DNA from: Rhodoferax sp. GW822-FHT02A01
Lineage (GTDB): Bacteria; Pseudomonadota; Gammaproteobacteria; Burkholderiales; Burkholderiaceae_C
NCBI RefSeq assembly: GCF_038784515.1
Contig: NZ_CP152376.1
Location: 2,418,001 to 2,482,000, forward strand
DNA: 64,000 bases
Direction of reading: 5' to 3'
In this document: positions 42,088-51,119 of the stretch, piece by piece
How positions within the stretch are numbered: position 1 is the first letter of the stretch
Layout of the letters: the number at the start of each line of letters is the position of its first letter
Translations under genes and position numbers: made by a program
Notes under the pieces: generated by a model
Seen by the model: only the letters and a program-made list of their open reading frames with translations
What the model was told of the DNA's origin: nothing
Databases searched by the model: none

Positions 42088-42812
42088 GACTTGGCTTCAG
42101 CCAGGCGTTTTTCGATTTGCTTGGCGTCAATGGCGCCCGGTACACGCGTACCGTCCACAAAGATCAGCGTAGGTGTGCCATTGATCTTGTAGGTGCGGCC
42201 CAGTTCCACATTGCGCTTGAGCGCGTTGGTGTCACACATCTGCACGGAGTTTGGAATGGGCACCTCGCGCACCATCCAGTCTTGCCAGACTTGGCCGCGG
42301 TCCTTGGCACACCAGATGGCCTTGGATTTTTCCAGGGAGTCCGGCCCCAGGATGGGGTAGAGGAACATGTGGATAGTGACGTTGTTGACCGTTTGCAGTT
42401 CGCGTTCAAAGCGTTTGCAGTAACCGCAGTTGGGGTCTTCAAACACCACCAGCTTGCGCTCGCCGGTGCCGCGCACGATGGTGAACGCATCCTTGTAGGG
42501 CAGGGTATCCACCTTGATGGCGGTGAGCTTGTCCACCCGTTCTTCGGTCAGGTTGCGGTGCTGCTTGGTGTCATACAGGCTGCCCACCATCAGGTAGTCG
42601 CCCTGGGCGTCGGTGTAATAGACCTCGGTGCCGTTGACACGGATTTCGTAGACACCGGGCATGCCGGTCTTGCTGACCTCGTCAATGGCCTTGAGTTCCG
42701 GGAAGCGCTGGGTGATGTTCTTGCGGATGGTGGCTTCCTGGGCAAGGCAGGCTGCCGAGACTGCAAGGGCTAACAAGGCAAGGCCGAAGCGGCGCATAGT
42801 GGCGGTTTTCAT
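42084..42812 (-). CDS. dsbC: Thiol:disulfide interchange protein DsbC
   Basis: Periplasmic disulfide isomerase. 242 residues from the ATG at 42812: a signal peptide (LALLALAVSAACLAQ), an N-terminal dimerisation domain (VSKTGMPGVYEIRVNGTEVYYTD), and a thioredoxin domain with the active site DPNCGYCKRF and cis-Pro in NGTPTLIF. An extra Cys pair (WCAKD ... MCDTN) matches DsbC proteins. It overlaps the upstream end of the M61 peptidase gene by four bases. Confidence 0.93.
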   Translation of the reverse strand: MKTATMRRFGLALLALAVSAACLAQEATIRKNITQRFPELKAIDEVSKTGMPGVYEIRVNGTEVYYTDAQGDYLMVGSLYDTKQHRNLTEERVDKLTAIKVDTLPYKDAFTIVRGTGERKLVVFEDPNCGYCKRFERELQTVNNVTIHMFLYPILGPDSLEKSKAIWCAKDRGQVWQDWMVREVPIPNSVQMCDTNALKRNVELGRTYKINGTPTLIFVDGTRVPGAIDAKQIEKRLAEAKS

Positions 42813-42840
42813 AGGGTTCTCTGGGTAAGGGGTGAGGAGA

Positions 42841-43977
42841 TCAGGCGGCGCTGGCGTTGTGCATCGTGCCCATGGCACGGCCGGTAACCCAGCGCTTGAG
42901 CGGTCCGCTACGTTCGAAGCCACGCATGCCAATGCTGCGCAAGGTTTGCCAGGTGGGATGGTTTTGCTGGAATATCTGTTGCAGTGCGTCGCCGGAGCCG
43001 CCAACGACTGCGAAATCGGCCTTGCGTGCACGCTCGTAGGCGCGCAGCAACTTGGGGTCACCCACACTGCGCCAGTAGGCGCGCTGGTCCAGGATGCGCA
43101 CGAGTTCGGCCACATCTCCCAGTCCCAGATTCAGGCCTTGGCCCGCAAGTGGATGCACGTTGTGGGCGGCGTCGCCGGCCAATGCCCAACTGGCGCCGTG
43201 CGCATGGCCCACCCAGCGGCGCGCCTGCGCGGCCTGCAATGGCCAAACCTTGCGTTCGCTGCTGAGACTCAATGCACTCAGGGCGCCGTGGCTGGCAGCT
43301 TCCAGTTCGGCGCAAAAGTCCGCCGCAGTCGCCGCCTGCATTTCCTGTGCGCGCTCGGGGCGCAGGGACCATACCAGAGCACACACATTTCCTTGAGCAC
43401 CACCCAGCGGCAGCAAGGCGAGGATGTCGCCATTGTCAAACCACTGGCGCGCCACTTGGGCATGCGGCACTGCGCATTCCACGCGGGCAGCCAAAGCCCA
43501 TTGGTTGTAGGGCTTGGCATCAAATTCCACACCGAACTCGCGCCGCGTGGCGCTGGCACGGCCTTCGCACACCACCGTGAGTTCTGCCTTGGCCGGTGTA
43601 TCCACCATCTCGATCAGGGGTTGAAAGCGCACGGCCTCCTTGAGCAAGCCTTCGAGCACTGGCACATCCACGATCCAGTTCAAGGCATCCACGCTATGCT
43701 GTGTCGCGTCGAACACGACGGGCTCGTGCTGCTCGCTTTGCACTTGCATGCGGGTGACAGGGGTGGCATGCAGGGCGTCCGGCCAGCAACGTACAGCCTC
43801 CAGTACGCTGCGCGACGCGGGGCTGAGCGCATAGGCACGCACATCCGAGTGGGCCGCGTCCGCGGGCGCGTCCTGCGCATACAAGGCAACACGCAGCCGC
43901 TTGGCCGCCAGGTGCAACGCCAGACTGCGCCCCACAATGCCGGCGCCACGGATACAAACGTCATAAGTTTTCGACAT
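42841..43977 (-). CDS. UbiH/UbiF/Coq6-family FAD monooxygenase
   Basis: Aromatic-ring hydroxylase of ubiquinone biosynthesis. 378 residues: N-terminal FAD motif YDVCIRGAGIVGRSLALHLA, where the usual GxGxxG reads GAGIVG, and the C-terminal FAD-ribityl motif LAGDAAHNVHPLAGQGLNLGLGDV, with a UbiH-type EL... segment. Which ring position it hydroxylates is not determinable. Divergent from the TolA-like gene, with a 212-base gap. It lies 28 bases upstream of dsbC. Confidence 0.88.
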   Translation of the reverse strand: MSKTYDVCIRGAGIVGRSLALHLAAKRLRVALYAQDAPADAAHSDVRAYALSPASRSVLEAVRCWPDALHATPVTRMQVQSEQHEPVVFDATQHSVDALNWIVDVPVLEGLLKEAVRFQPLIEMVDTPAKAELTVVCEGRASATRREFGVEFDAKPYNQWALAARVECAVPHAQVARQWFDNGDILALLPLGGAQGNVCALVWSLRPERAQEMQAATAADFCAELEAASHGALSALSLSSERKVWPLQAAQARRWVGHAHGASWALAGDAAHNVHPLAGQGLNLGLGDVAELVRILDQRAYWRSVGDPKLLRAYERARKADFAVVGGSGDALQQIFQQNHPTWQTLRSIGMRGFERSGPLKRWVTGRAMGTMHNASAA

Positions 43978-44189
43978 GGGATCATTGTAGAAGGCTGGTG
44001 CACTGAAGCACTCCTGGCATTGCATACACTTGGTGTCCAAGCGGGGATTTGTTCGACAATCGCCGACTGACCGCAAATACTCCACAGGGACACGGCCTCC
44101 AAGATGCATGTTGACTCGACTCCAATGGCCAAGGGCAGCGTGTGCCGGCAGTGGCGCGGGAGTCTAGTCCCGCATGGGGAGTGCTCGTC

Positions 44190-45830
44190 TTGAATACTCC
44201 CGTAGTTCGATCAATTCCAGCCCCGAAACATGAGTACAAGCCTGTCAGCATTGCGCTGCTGGTTTCTCTGCTGTTCCATGTACTGGTGCTGAGTCTGACG
44301 TTCTACGGTGATGGGCTGGGTTTGCCAGGCTTTGAATTTCCCTGGAGAGAAAGACGCTTGCATGCCGACGATTTGCATCTGGTGCTTGTGCCATTGCAGT
44401 CTGTGGAAAAAACTGAATCCACTGCAGGTGGGGCAGTTCAAGCCGAAGCCCAGCCGGAGACCAAAGTGCTGGAAGTGGTGGGGGCGAAAGCCTTGGCGCC
44501 TACGGAGCCTGTAGTCACGTTGACGACGCCACCCGTCAACTTGCCTTCTGAAGAAATTCGCCCCGTGCAGCCAGCTCCGGTGCTGTTGGCAGAGCGGGCC
44601 AATCCCGCCGCCATCGCGGTAGTGCCCCCCGCACCGCCGTCGCCACCCGTTGCGGCGCCCAACATACCCACTCCAGAACCTGCAAAACCCGTGATGCCGG
44701 ATGCAAACACGGCATTGCCCAAGCAGCCTGATCCGCCGGCTGGTGAGCGGATCATGGAGGCAGTCAAATCCGCGCGGACCGATCAGGAGACGCCGCCTCC
44801 GCCGGACCCGTTGGAGATAGCGCGCAAGATGGCAGAACAACAGGACGCCGCCCGCGCACTAGCTGCCCGCCAAGAGGCCGATCGCCAGGAGGCAGCCAGC
44901 AAGCTTGTTGCGCAGCAAGAGGCCGCACGTCAGGAAGCGGCCCGGAAGGAAGCCGAGCAGCAGGATGCTTTGCGCAGGGCGGCGGCGCAACAGGAGGCTG
45001 CCCGTCAGGATGCGGAGCGGGCGCAAGCCGAGCGCGTGGAGGCAGCTCGCAAGGAGACCGCGCGTCTGGAAGCGCAACGGGCTGAAGCCGCTCAACAGGC
45101 GGCAGCCCGGCAGGAGGCGGCCCGCAAGGACGCTGAGCGATTGGAGGCCGCCCGTGTTGCGGCTGCACAGCAGGATGCGGTGCGTCAGGAGTTGGAGCGC
45201 GCAGAGGCTGCTCGCAAGGAAGCTGCGCGACTCGATGCCGCACGTCAGGAGGCAGATCGCATGGATGCGGTACGCAAGGAAGCTGCGCAATTGGCCGCGC
45301 GGCAAGAGGCGGCCGATCAGGAAAAGGCGCGCCAGTTGGCCCTGCGCGCCGAGCAGGACGCGAAGCGCCTGGATGCGCGTCGGAAAATGGGGCAGCAGCT
45401 TAACGAAGAGGCGGCCCAGCGCGATGCGGCGGCACAGGCTGCGCGCAACTCCCCCTTGCTCCCTTTGTCCATCAGCACGGCACGCAGGGGGCGCCTGTTT
45501 GGACGCAGTGACCCCAATGCCGAACTCATTCGCTACGCCGAGGCGTGGAGCCGAAAGATCGAGCTAAACATGACCTTTGACATGGTCCGCGAAGCGGCGA
45601 AGCAGCCCCACACCAATCCGCTGGTCACGGTGGCGCTGCGTAGTGACGGCTCGGTGGAGTCGATCACCTTTGTCATGTCAAGTGGCGTGCCAGCCTTGGA
45701 TGAGGCCATTCGGCAGGTGGTGCAAAGCCAGGCTCCGTATTCCCAGTTTCCGCAGGGACTGTCCCGGGACTACGATGTGATCGAGATCCGTCGCACCTGG
45801 AATGTCGACATGGCCATCCGGTTGTACTGA
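44190..45830 (+). CDS. TolA/TonB-like protein with very long coiled-coil
   Basis: About 546 residues: one N-terminal membrane helix (SIALLVSLLFHVLVLSL), a Pro-rich linker (PPAPPSPPVAAP), then roughly 200 residues of Ala/Glu/Arg/Gln-rich repeats (units like QEAARQEAARK, RAEAARKEAARLDA) forming a long coiled-coil, and a C-terminal TonB/TolA-like domain (NPLVTVALRSDGSVESITFVMSSG). The start is uncertain: the TTG at 44190 lies eight bases after GGGGAG, but a GTG at 44181 or 44142 is also in frame. It may span the periplasm; I cannot say whether it serves as TolA, TonB or neither, and tolQRB are not adjacent. Confidence 0.82.
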   Translation: MNTPVVRSIPAPKHEYKPVSIALLVSLLFHVLVLSLTFYGDGLGLPGFEFPWRERRLHADDLHLVLVPLQSVEKTESTAGGAVQAEAQPETKVLEVVGAKALAPTEPVVTLTTPPVNLPSEEIRPVQPAPVLLAERANPAAIAVVPPAPPSPPVAAPNIPTPEPAKPVMPDANTALPKQPDPPAGERIMEAVKSARTDQETPPPPDPLEIARKMAEQQDAARALAARQEADRQEAASKLVAQQEAARQEAARKEAEQQDALRRAAAQQEAARQDAERAQAERVEAARKETARLEAQRAEAAQQAAARQEAARKDAERLEAARVAAAQQDAVRQELERAEAARKEAARLDAARQEADRMDAVRKEAAQLAARQEAADQEKARQLALRAEQDAKRLDARRKMGQQLNEEAAQRDAAAQAARNSPLLPLSISTARRGRLFGRSDPNAELIRYAEAWSRKIELNMTFDMVREAAKQPHTNPLVTVALRSDGSVESITFVMSSGVPALDEAIRQVVQSQAPYSQFPQGLSRDYDVIEIRRTWNVDMAIRLY

Positions 45831-45900
45831 TGCAATTCGGTAGCAGAATGGAACCGTTGGAATGCAAGGCGAGTGCATAGGCGTTCATGGAGTTCAAAAA

Positions 45901-46224
45901 ATGGAATACGAAGAGCGATTCACGCAGGCAGAGCTGGGGTCCGTAATTGAACAGGCCTTGATTTATATGTGTGCTTGCCCGGCGCAAGTGGCGCAGGCCA
46001 TACTGAAGTTGCGCGAGCTGTACCGCTACCAACTGCATTGCTCGGGCCAGGCCGACAGCGACATCGCGGTGCATGAACTGATATCGCAAAGCACGATTCA
46101 GTCGCACGCCATCATGCAGGACTGCATGGAAAAAATCATCGAGATGGAGGGCTGGGACAGGGCCACTCTGGAGATGCCGCAAGGGCTGCGCAAACGGCAA
46201 TTGAAGGAAATATTGTCTACATGA
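45901..46224 (+). CDS. Hypothetical protein, 107 aa
   Basis: Begins MEYEERFTQAELGSVIEQAL with a Cys-containing helical segment (YMCACPAQVAQAILKLREL) and a basic C-terminus. All-helical appearance, no signal peptide. The ATG at 45901 is chosen over an in-frame ATG at 45862. Its stop overlaps the next gene by four bases, so the two are cotranscribed. Not recognised; possibly a small regulatory or accessory protein to the methyltransferase. Confidence 0.6.
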   Translation: MEYEERFTQAELGSVIEQALIYMCACPAQVAQAILKLRELYRYQLHCSGQADSDIAVHELISQSTIQSHAIMQDCMEKIIEMEGWDRATLEMPQGLRKRQLKEILST

Positions 46225-46967
46225 ACCTATTTACGCTCGCCGTCCTGGTACTTTTGCTGGCATGTCTTGTCCTCCTGTTCTACTGTGCCCACAAGATTCG
46301 AAGAGTCCATTTGCAGGGATTCAAAATCCTGGATGCTGCTAGCCGCGAGGGGGACGTGCTCTTTGCGCAGATGCAGGCCCTGCTCGCGCTCGAGCGGATA
46401 CTGAAACTACCCGAGCCATTGCCACCCATGCGCGGCTGGGCCGGGTCGCCCGACTTTCTTTTAATGGTGGCAAATCACATTTCACAAAGGAAGCCCAAGG
46501 TGGTGATGGAGTGCAGCTCCGGCGTCTCCACCTTGGTGATTGCACGTAGCCTGTCGTTACTCGGCGCGGGCCATGTTTTCAGCCTCGAGCACGATCCGCA
46601 ATACGCAATGAAGACGCGGGACATGTTGGCCGCCAACGGCGTGTCTGCCTGGGCTACCGTCATTGATGCCCCTCTGGTGAAAGGGGCTGCGCCTAGTCCC
46701 TGGTATGACATTTCCGGATTGCCACCCGATGCGTCAGCTGTTGAATTGTTGGTCGTTGATGGCCCCCCCAGCCATGTGGCCCCGCAATCCCGATTCCCGG
46801 CGTTGGTGCAACTGCAAACCCGATTGGCCCCTGCATGTACCGTGATGCTGGATGACGCTGATCGACCAGATGAACGGGCCATCGTGCAACGCTGGCTGCA
46901 GCAATACCCGGAATTCACGTGCAGCCATTTGCCGTATGAAAAGGGGCTTGCCATATTGGCGAGGTGA
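46221..46967 (+). CDS. Membrane-anchored class I SAM-dependent methyltransferase
   Basis: 248 residues: an N-terminal membrane segment (LAVLVLLLACLVLLFYCAH), then a Rossmann-like SAM domain with VVMECSSGVSTLVIARSLSL (motif I), GHVFSLEHDP (acidic loop after strand 2), and ELLVVDGPPSHVAP (motif IV-like). It resembles Methyltransf_24-type O-methyltransferases. The substrate is unknown. It is the last intact gene before the ychF leader and the island. Confidence 0.72.
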   Translation: MNLFTLAVLVLLLACLVLLFYCAHKIRRVHLQGFKILDAASREGDVLFAQMQALLALERILKLPEPLPPMRGWAGSPDFLLMVANHISQRKPKVVMECSSGVSTLVIARSLSLLGAGHVFSLEHDPQYAMKTRDMLAANGVSAWATVIDAPLVKGAAPSPWYDISGLPPDASAVELLVVDGPPSHVAPQSRFPALVQLQTRLAPACTVMLDDADRPDERAIVQRWLQQYPEFTCSHLPYEKGLAILAR

Positions 46968-47030
46968 CATGCCTTCCATGTCCCGCATTTCCGGGGGTGC
47001 GGCACACAAGGAGTCGGCGGGAAGGCACCT

Positions 47031-47309
47031 AAGTACAATCTGCGCCTATTCCCCAGGACAAAACCAGGACCCGAACCGGGCGGACTCCACGCTGTCGGCG
47101 CCGCGTCTTGTCCACTGCCAGCTCCGCACTGTGCGAATGTCCGGCACTTCCACCACGCCTGCACTGGGCGCTCTGGCGTAGTTGGGGCCTTGTTTATTAA
47201 GGATTTTTGTATGAGTTTGAAGTGTGGCATCGTGGGCTTGCCCAACGTCGGCAAATCGACCCTGTTCAACGCGCTGACCAAGGCGGGTATTGCGGCGGAG
47301 AACTATCCC
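47031..47309. repeat. Left island boundary repeat (attL region with ychF leader and start)
   Basis: 279 bases matching 58603-58881. The last 99 bases (47211-47309) are the first 33 codons of ychF and match the right copy at 98 of 99 positions, the only difference being T at 47288 versus C at 58860 (both Gly codons). The leader part (47031-47210) is clearly homologous but diverged, beginning with the identical AAGTACAATC. Outside this block the flanks are unrelated. The crossover must lie between the leader mismatches just before the ATG and the mismatch at 47288, that is in 47211-47287. Confidence 0.85.
47034..47039 (+). promoter_or_regulatory. Candidate -10 element of the original ychF promoter
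   Basis: TACAAT, 177 bases before the stump ATG; the same hexamer lies exactly 177 bases before ychF in the right copy. No clear -35. Preserved spacing between two diverged leaders suggests function, but transcription start is not shown. Confidence 0.4.
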
Positions 47310-47327
47310 GCAGGCTGGATGAAATAA
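47211..47327 (+). pseudogene. ychF: ychF 5' stump left by island insertion
   Basis: Encodes [19 protein letters not shown] and on to codon 33 (NYP), identical to YchF, then runs into island sequence as AGWMK and stops at 47325-47327 (38 codons). The GTPase P-loop GLPNVGKST is included, but nothing else of the 363-residue protein. It retains what looks like the original ychF leader and ribosome-binding region (TTAAGGATTTTTGT). It cannot be functional as a GTPase; a short peptide may still be made. Confidence 0.85.
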
Positions 47328-47424
47328 AAAGGCCAATGGCCACGAGGACTTCCGAGATTTCATAGACGCCGATTGGTAAAGCCAGGACAAAGAATCCTGC
47401 TGACAGAAGCATCAAACAGGTATG

Positions 47425-47452
47425 GGCCATCTTAGGATGGCCTTTGTTTTTT
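47425..47452 (+). terminator. Intrinsic terminator at the left end of the island
   Basis: GGCCATC / GATGGCC, 7-bp perfect stem with TTAG loop (47425-47442), followed by TTTGTTTTTTG. It lies about 100 bases beyond the ychF stump, so it would stop transcription coming from the original ychF promoter before it enters the cargo genes. Confidence 0.75.
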
Positions 47453-47574
47453 GTCGGCTATAAACGTGGCTGGCTTGTTAGGTTGGTATGCAATGCGGAG
47501 GGGCGACTGCCGTGCTGGGCAGAGCTACTTTGTTGCGACAACTTCACTGTCAATGCAAATACAAGGGAGTCTCA

Positions 47575-48714
47575 GTGGAAATGAGCAATCACGACCTTCA
47601 GTTTTTGGAGAGCGCGTCCAACCTACGACAGGCTGTTGAACGAAGCCAGGGCTGGAGGCCAAATGCTGAACAGGCAAATGGGATAGCAGCTTGTTTGAGG
47701 CAAGGTCGGCTTTTTTACGCTGCTGGCGAATCGGCTCCGCTGGAAATTCGGCCATTACAGATTTACTATGGTACGGTGGCCTTTGGGAAAGCAGTTTCTC
47801 TATCCATGAACAGAAGCGTGGCTTTGAATTCGCTTCCACAGCGTCATGGAATAAAGGATACATCTGCGGCCAATGCGCTCTTGAAAGACCTTTCCATTTC
47901 CGTTGATAGTGGCGGTGTATTCCAGCATTTCAATGATTGTGTGGCTAGCGTCAACCGATTGATCTATATCGGCACTGACACCAGTCGCGAAACGTTTCGG
48001 TTGCCATGCACACCATCGACTGGGTTGGCGGGTTTAAACCTCTATTTGAAAGATATTTTTTCGCGAATTCCAGACTTGCAGTCGTTGTATGAGGCGACCT
48101 TTATGGAGCGTGCAAAATCAGACACGGTACTGTTTTCTTCGCCGCTACTTACTTCAGGAGCATGGCATATCCGCGCTGACGACCCGCAAATTTGCGATGA
48201 CATTGACACCTTGCGTTCAGTAGTTGCACGCTGGCGAACACTTGCGCCTTTTCTAAGCCAATGGACTGTGACTAATGTCGGGTTTGCATGGGGCAATACT
48301 GTTATTCAATTTGAGAGTTTCCAGCACGAAGGAGATGATCTAGCGGATGGCGTGCTGATACAGAATGGACGAGATTTTCGATCAGCTTTTCAATACAGTG
48401 ATCAGAAACGCTTTTTGACCATAACTGATTACCTGGACCCTTCGTTAGGTGGGTATGACGAAAGCGCCAACACTGGAGTAATTCAGCCGATTGAAGGCAA
48501 GTTTTTGTCGGTATATGCTTTGCAATATCTTGCCTTGCACCTATTGAGCAGCTTAGTGCGGTATCGTCCTGCTATTTGGATGCATTCATTGTCTCGTTCT
48601 GTAAGCGCTGCTAGACAAGCAGACGATCAAATGCTTGCATTAGTCGAGCGGTTTTTGACGACTAGCCAGTCAATGATGCTGAAGCTGGTGAGTCGAATCA
48701 TACGCCCTGACTAA
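47575..48714 (+). CDS. YaaC-like protein
   Basis: About 379 residues. The N-terminal half has the block LFYAAGESAPLEIRPLQIYYGTVAFGKAV and later NSLPQRHGIKD, and the C-terminus SVYALQYLALHLLSSLVRYRPAIWMHSL, a pattern I associate with the YaaC family (helical proteins with Y-Y-x-x-x-x-x-A-K and a final R-Y-x-P-x-I/V-W). Starts: GTG at 47575 five bases after AGGGAG, or ATG at 47581. YaaC-like proteins are of uncertain biochemistry and turn up in accessory regions. The next gene converges on it. Confidence 0.62.
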   Translation: MEMSNHDLQFLESASNLRQAVERSQGWRPNAEQANGIAACLRQGRLFYAAGESAPLEIRPLQIYYGTVAFGKAVSLSMNRSVALNSLPQRHGIKDTSAANALLKDLSISVDSGGVFQHFNDCVASVNRLIYIGTDTSRETFRLPCTPSTGLAGLNLYLKDIFSRIPDLQSLYEATFMERAKSDTVLFSSPLLTSGAWHIRADDPQICDDIDTLRSVVARWRTLAPFLSQWTVTNVGFAWGNTVIQFESFQHEGDDLADGVLIQNGRDFRSAFQYSDQKRFLTITDYLDPSLGGYDESANTGVIQPIEGKFLSVYALQYLALHLLSSLVRYRPAIWMHSLSRSVSAARQADDQMLALVERFLTTSQSMMLKLVSRIIRPD

Positions 48715-48838
48715 GGTAAGAACGTCCTTCGGTAATAGCATCAAAGGCATTGGCCGCACTTTTTGCGCTTTATGTATGTCGCTTGAGCTTGTGCGGTTTT
48801 GAGGCTTGGACCAAAAAGTACTTTAAAAGCGTTGGAGC

Positions 48839-50353
48839 CTATCTATGACCACTCTTCGTGTGCTGTTTATCTAGTGTGGGTCGAAGATTTAACACTTCAC
48901 GATAAATGGGATTTATTTCCCATCTGAGTCCGTCATCTATATTGGTGCGTGAGCGAAGCAAACCTGGCTGCTCGCGGTAAAGCACATGATCATATCCTCT
49001 ATGCTCACCATAATCTCGCCTCCCAGAGAGAAAACCTATTTGGAAAAGGAAGTGAGCAACGTCGAGATCAGATGGCTTCCCGATATGGCCAGTCAGTGTG
49101 GGGTGGACCGCTTGGATTATTCTATTGTGTATGGTCTTTAGCAATTCATCGGTGGAATAGATGTCCGGTTGACGTGAAAATGCTCCCAGCAGCTCGCAAA
49201 TTTGCGGGCACTGTGACTTAAATTCAGCCTCAGTATCCTCTATGCGTTTTCGACCAAAAGAAGATAGTTGTGTCTTAATATCGTCGAACCCTATTTTTTT
49301 TGCTCCTCGTTTTTCTGCTGCTTTTCCTGCCTCTTTGCAAAGCTCTACAAGCCAACGCGGTCTGTGGGCCGTAAGTGTCCATAGGACCGTATGCGGCGAG
49401 CGTGTGCGGTCGCTTCCACCCCATGGCATTGGCGCATCAAAGGCCATGGAAATTATGGCAAGCTCAGCAGCGGATTTTTCGTATGGAATCACTGATTGAA
49501 CCAATGACCACTGATTTGTGCGTATTAAATATGATTTGATGCGTGTTGCCAATAATTCACGAAACTGATCCTGACTCCAAGACAGGTCGTGCATGTATTG
49601 TTCAATATGAGACAGTGACTCAAACTCTCGCTTAATAATTGCCCATACATTCGGTCTAATTGCCGTCCGAATACGTAGCTCAGGTATAACGCCTACTATT
49701 TGACGACAGGCCGTAAAGAATGAACCTAGCTTAATGCGCCAGCGTTCAGTATTGGCGAAGTTCTGATCAATATCGTCAACAACAATCCATATCAAAGGGC
49801 GTCCATTTAGATATCTCGTAACTAATTTTTGATAATCCGCTACGGGTAGCCTAATCCGATCCATAGGGACTTCTTTGGATTTTAATCTATCAACAATTGC
49901 AGACACAAAACTTCTTTGCTTGAAGCCGTTTGACTCGGCTTCCTCGACGAGAGAAATTGCATCGTCTGTAAATGCGGCCCCTAGGCGAGAACCAATCTCG
50001 TTGGCAACAAGCCTAAGCAGACTTTTCTTCCATTCACGAGTCCATAAGTCCGAATCTAAACCTTCAATGTTAGGGGAGTGATCGGGTCCAATTGCAGAAA
50101 TTACAAGTTCTTCATTTTGAATCGGGGTGAGGTTGCGTTCTGCTATTCTTAATAGTGCAGATTTCCCTTCGCCTTTGTAGGCTCGAATAACCTGAATGGG
50201 ACGTTCAGGATCCAAGAAGTCTTCGAGTTCAGGTCTTTTAACTGCGTATGAAAAGAAAAGCTCTCTTTGCTCAAGGTCGGCGGCGTCGTTGCCGAACAAA
50301 TTGACATCGCCCAAGTTGAGCCTAAGTTGCGGTTTGATATGCATCGTTGACAT
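48839..50353 (-). CDS. P-loop ATPase, Sll1717-like
   Basis: 504 residues. Walker A is in IRAYKGEGKSALLRIAERN near residues 57-70 and Walker B in LIWIVVDDIDQNFANTERW near 190. The N-terminus EQRELFFSYAVKRPELEDFLDPERP resembles Sll1717-type P-loop ATPases. The C-terminal part has a helical region and a HTH-like stretch (ALIWELLGAF...). AT-rich third positions differ from the flanking chromosome, indicating recent transfer. It is a plausible defence or stress NTPase, which I infer from context only. Confidence 0.62.
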   Translation of the reverse strand: MSTMHIKPQLRLNLGDVNLFGNDAADLEQRELFFSYAVKRPELEDFLDPERPIQVIRAYKGEGKSALLRIAERNLTPIQNEELVISAIGPDHSPNIEGLDSDLWTREWKKSLLRLVANEIGSRLGAAFTDDAISLVEEAESNGFKQRSFVSAIVDRLKSKEVPMDRIRLPVADYQKLVTRYLNGRPLIWIVVDDIDQNFANTERWRIKLGSFFTACRQIVGVIPELRIRTAIRPNVWAIIKREFESLSHIEQYMHDLSWSQDQFRELLATRIKSYLIRTNQWSLVQSVIPYEKSAAELAIISMAFDAPMPWGGSDRTRSPHTVLWTLTAHRPRWLVELCKEAGKAAEKRGAKKIGFDDIKTQLSSFGRKRIEDTEAEFKSQCPQICELLGAFSRQPDIYSTDELLKTIHNRIIQAVHPTLTGHIGKPSDLDVAHFLFQIGFLSGRRDYGEHRGYDHVLYREQPGLLRSRTNIDDGLRWEINPIYREVLNLRPTLDKQHTKSGHR

Positions 50354-50561
50354 TGATTGGCCTTGTGAATGCGGTGGGGCTAATTTGATACTCAGCCCAG
50401 ACGCCGTAGATGCATAAGATTATGCTATTGCGCACAATCTTTAAGACGAGAAGGAAATTAATTTAAAAACGGCCGCAGCACTTTTGCAGCATTGCGACAA
50501 AAGACCACAGTAAGTCGGTGTAGTTGCCTTAGTGTTGTCCGGTCGGTATTGGGTGCACTCT

Positions 50562-51038
50562 TTACTTCTTTGGTAAAGCATCCCAACGTACCGCAGTCAC
50601 AATGCCCCAGTTCCCAGCGCTGTTTGGTCGCAACCAGTAAGCCTGTTTCATCGCCTTGAGGTGAGCCAGTGCGGCCTCAAAGTCGTCAAAGTCAATCAAG
50701 TGGCCTTTCTCCCCGACCGTAAACCGTCCTGTTCGCTTGCGTTTCAAAGACGGATTGAAGCAGGTGCCATCGGCTGCGAATGGAACGGTGATCGGAGCTG
50801 CTTTCTTCTTTGCAGAAGCGGGGCTGGCTGATTCAAACAGCGCCTTGACCTCGATACCAAGGGCCTCTGCAATTGTCTCAAGGGCGTCCAGGGATGGATT
50901 GGCTCCTCCACGTTCAATGCGGCTCATGTAGCTGCGCGCAAAACCGCACTTGTCCGCGAATGCTTCTTGAGACATGCCGGATGCATGTCTGATGGCCTTC
51001 ACTCTGGCGGCGAATTTTTTGCGCAGGGGTTCTTTCAC
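50562..51038 (-). CDS. XRE-family transcriptional regulator
   Basis: 158 residues from a GTG start. The N-terminal 65 residues form a classical helix-turn-helix (SGMSQEAFADKCGFARSYMSRIERG...PSLDALETIAEALGIEVKALF). A basic linker (FNPSLKRKRTGRFTVGEKG) leads to a C-terminal domain DFDDFEAALAHLKAMKQAYW. It is placed 81 bases from the divergent secreted-protein pair and could regulate island genes. Confidence 0.8.
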   Translation of the reverse strand: MKEPLRKKFAARVKAIRHASGMSQEAFADKCGFARSYMSRIERGGANPSLDALETIAEALGIEVKALFESASPASAKKKAAPITVPFAADGTCFNPSLKRKRTGRFTVGEKGHLIDFDDFEAALAHLKAMKQAYWLRPNSAGNWGIVTAVRWDALPKK

Positions 51039-51119
51039 CCTCTGGACTCTGTGTTAACGTCTACTTATTGGCCACTCACTAATCGTGCCAATTCGAGTCA
51101 AATACAAGAGCAGGGAAGA

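Noticed and set aside
47211..47327. Left ychF copy as a functional small gene
   Set aside because: It contains only the P-loop region of YchF before running into unrelated sequence; it is better read as a disrupted 5' end.
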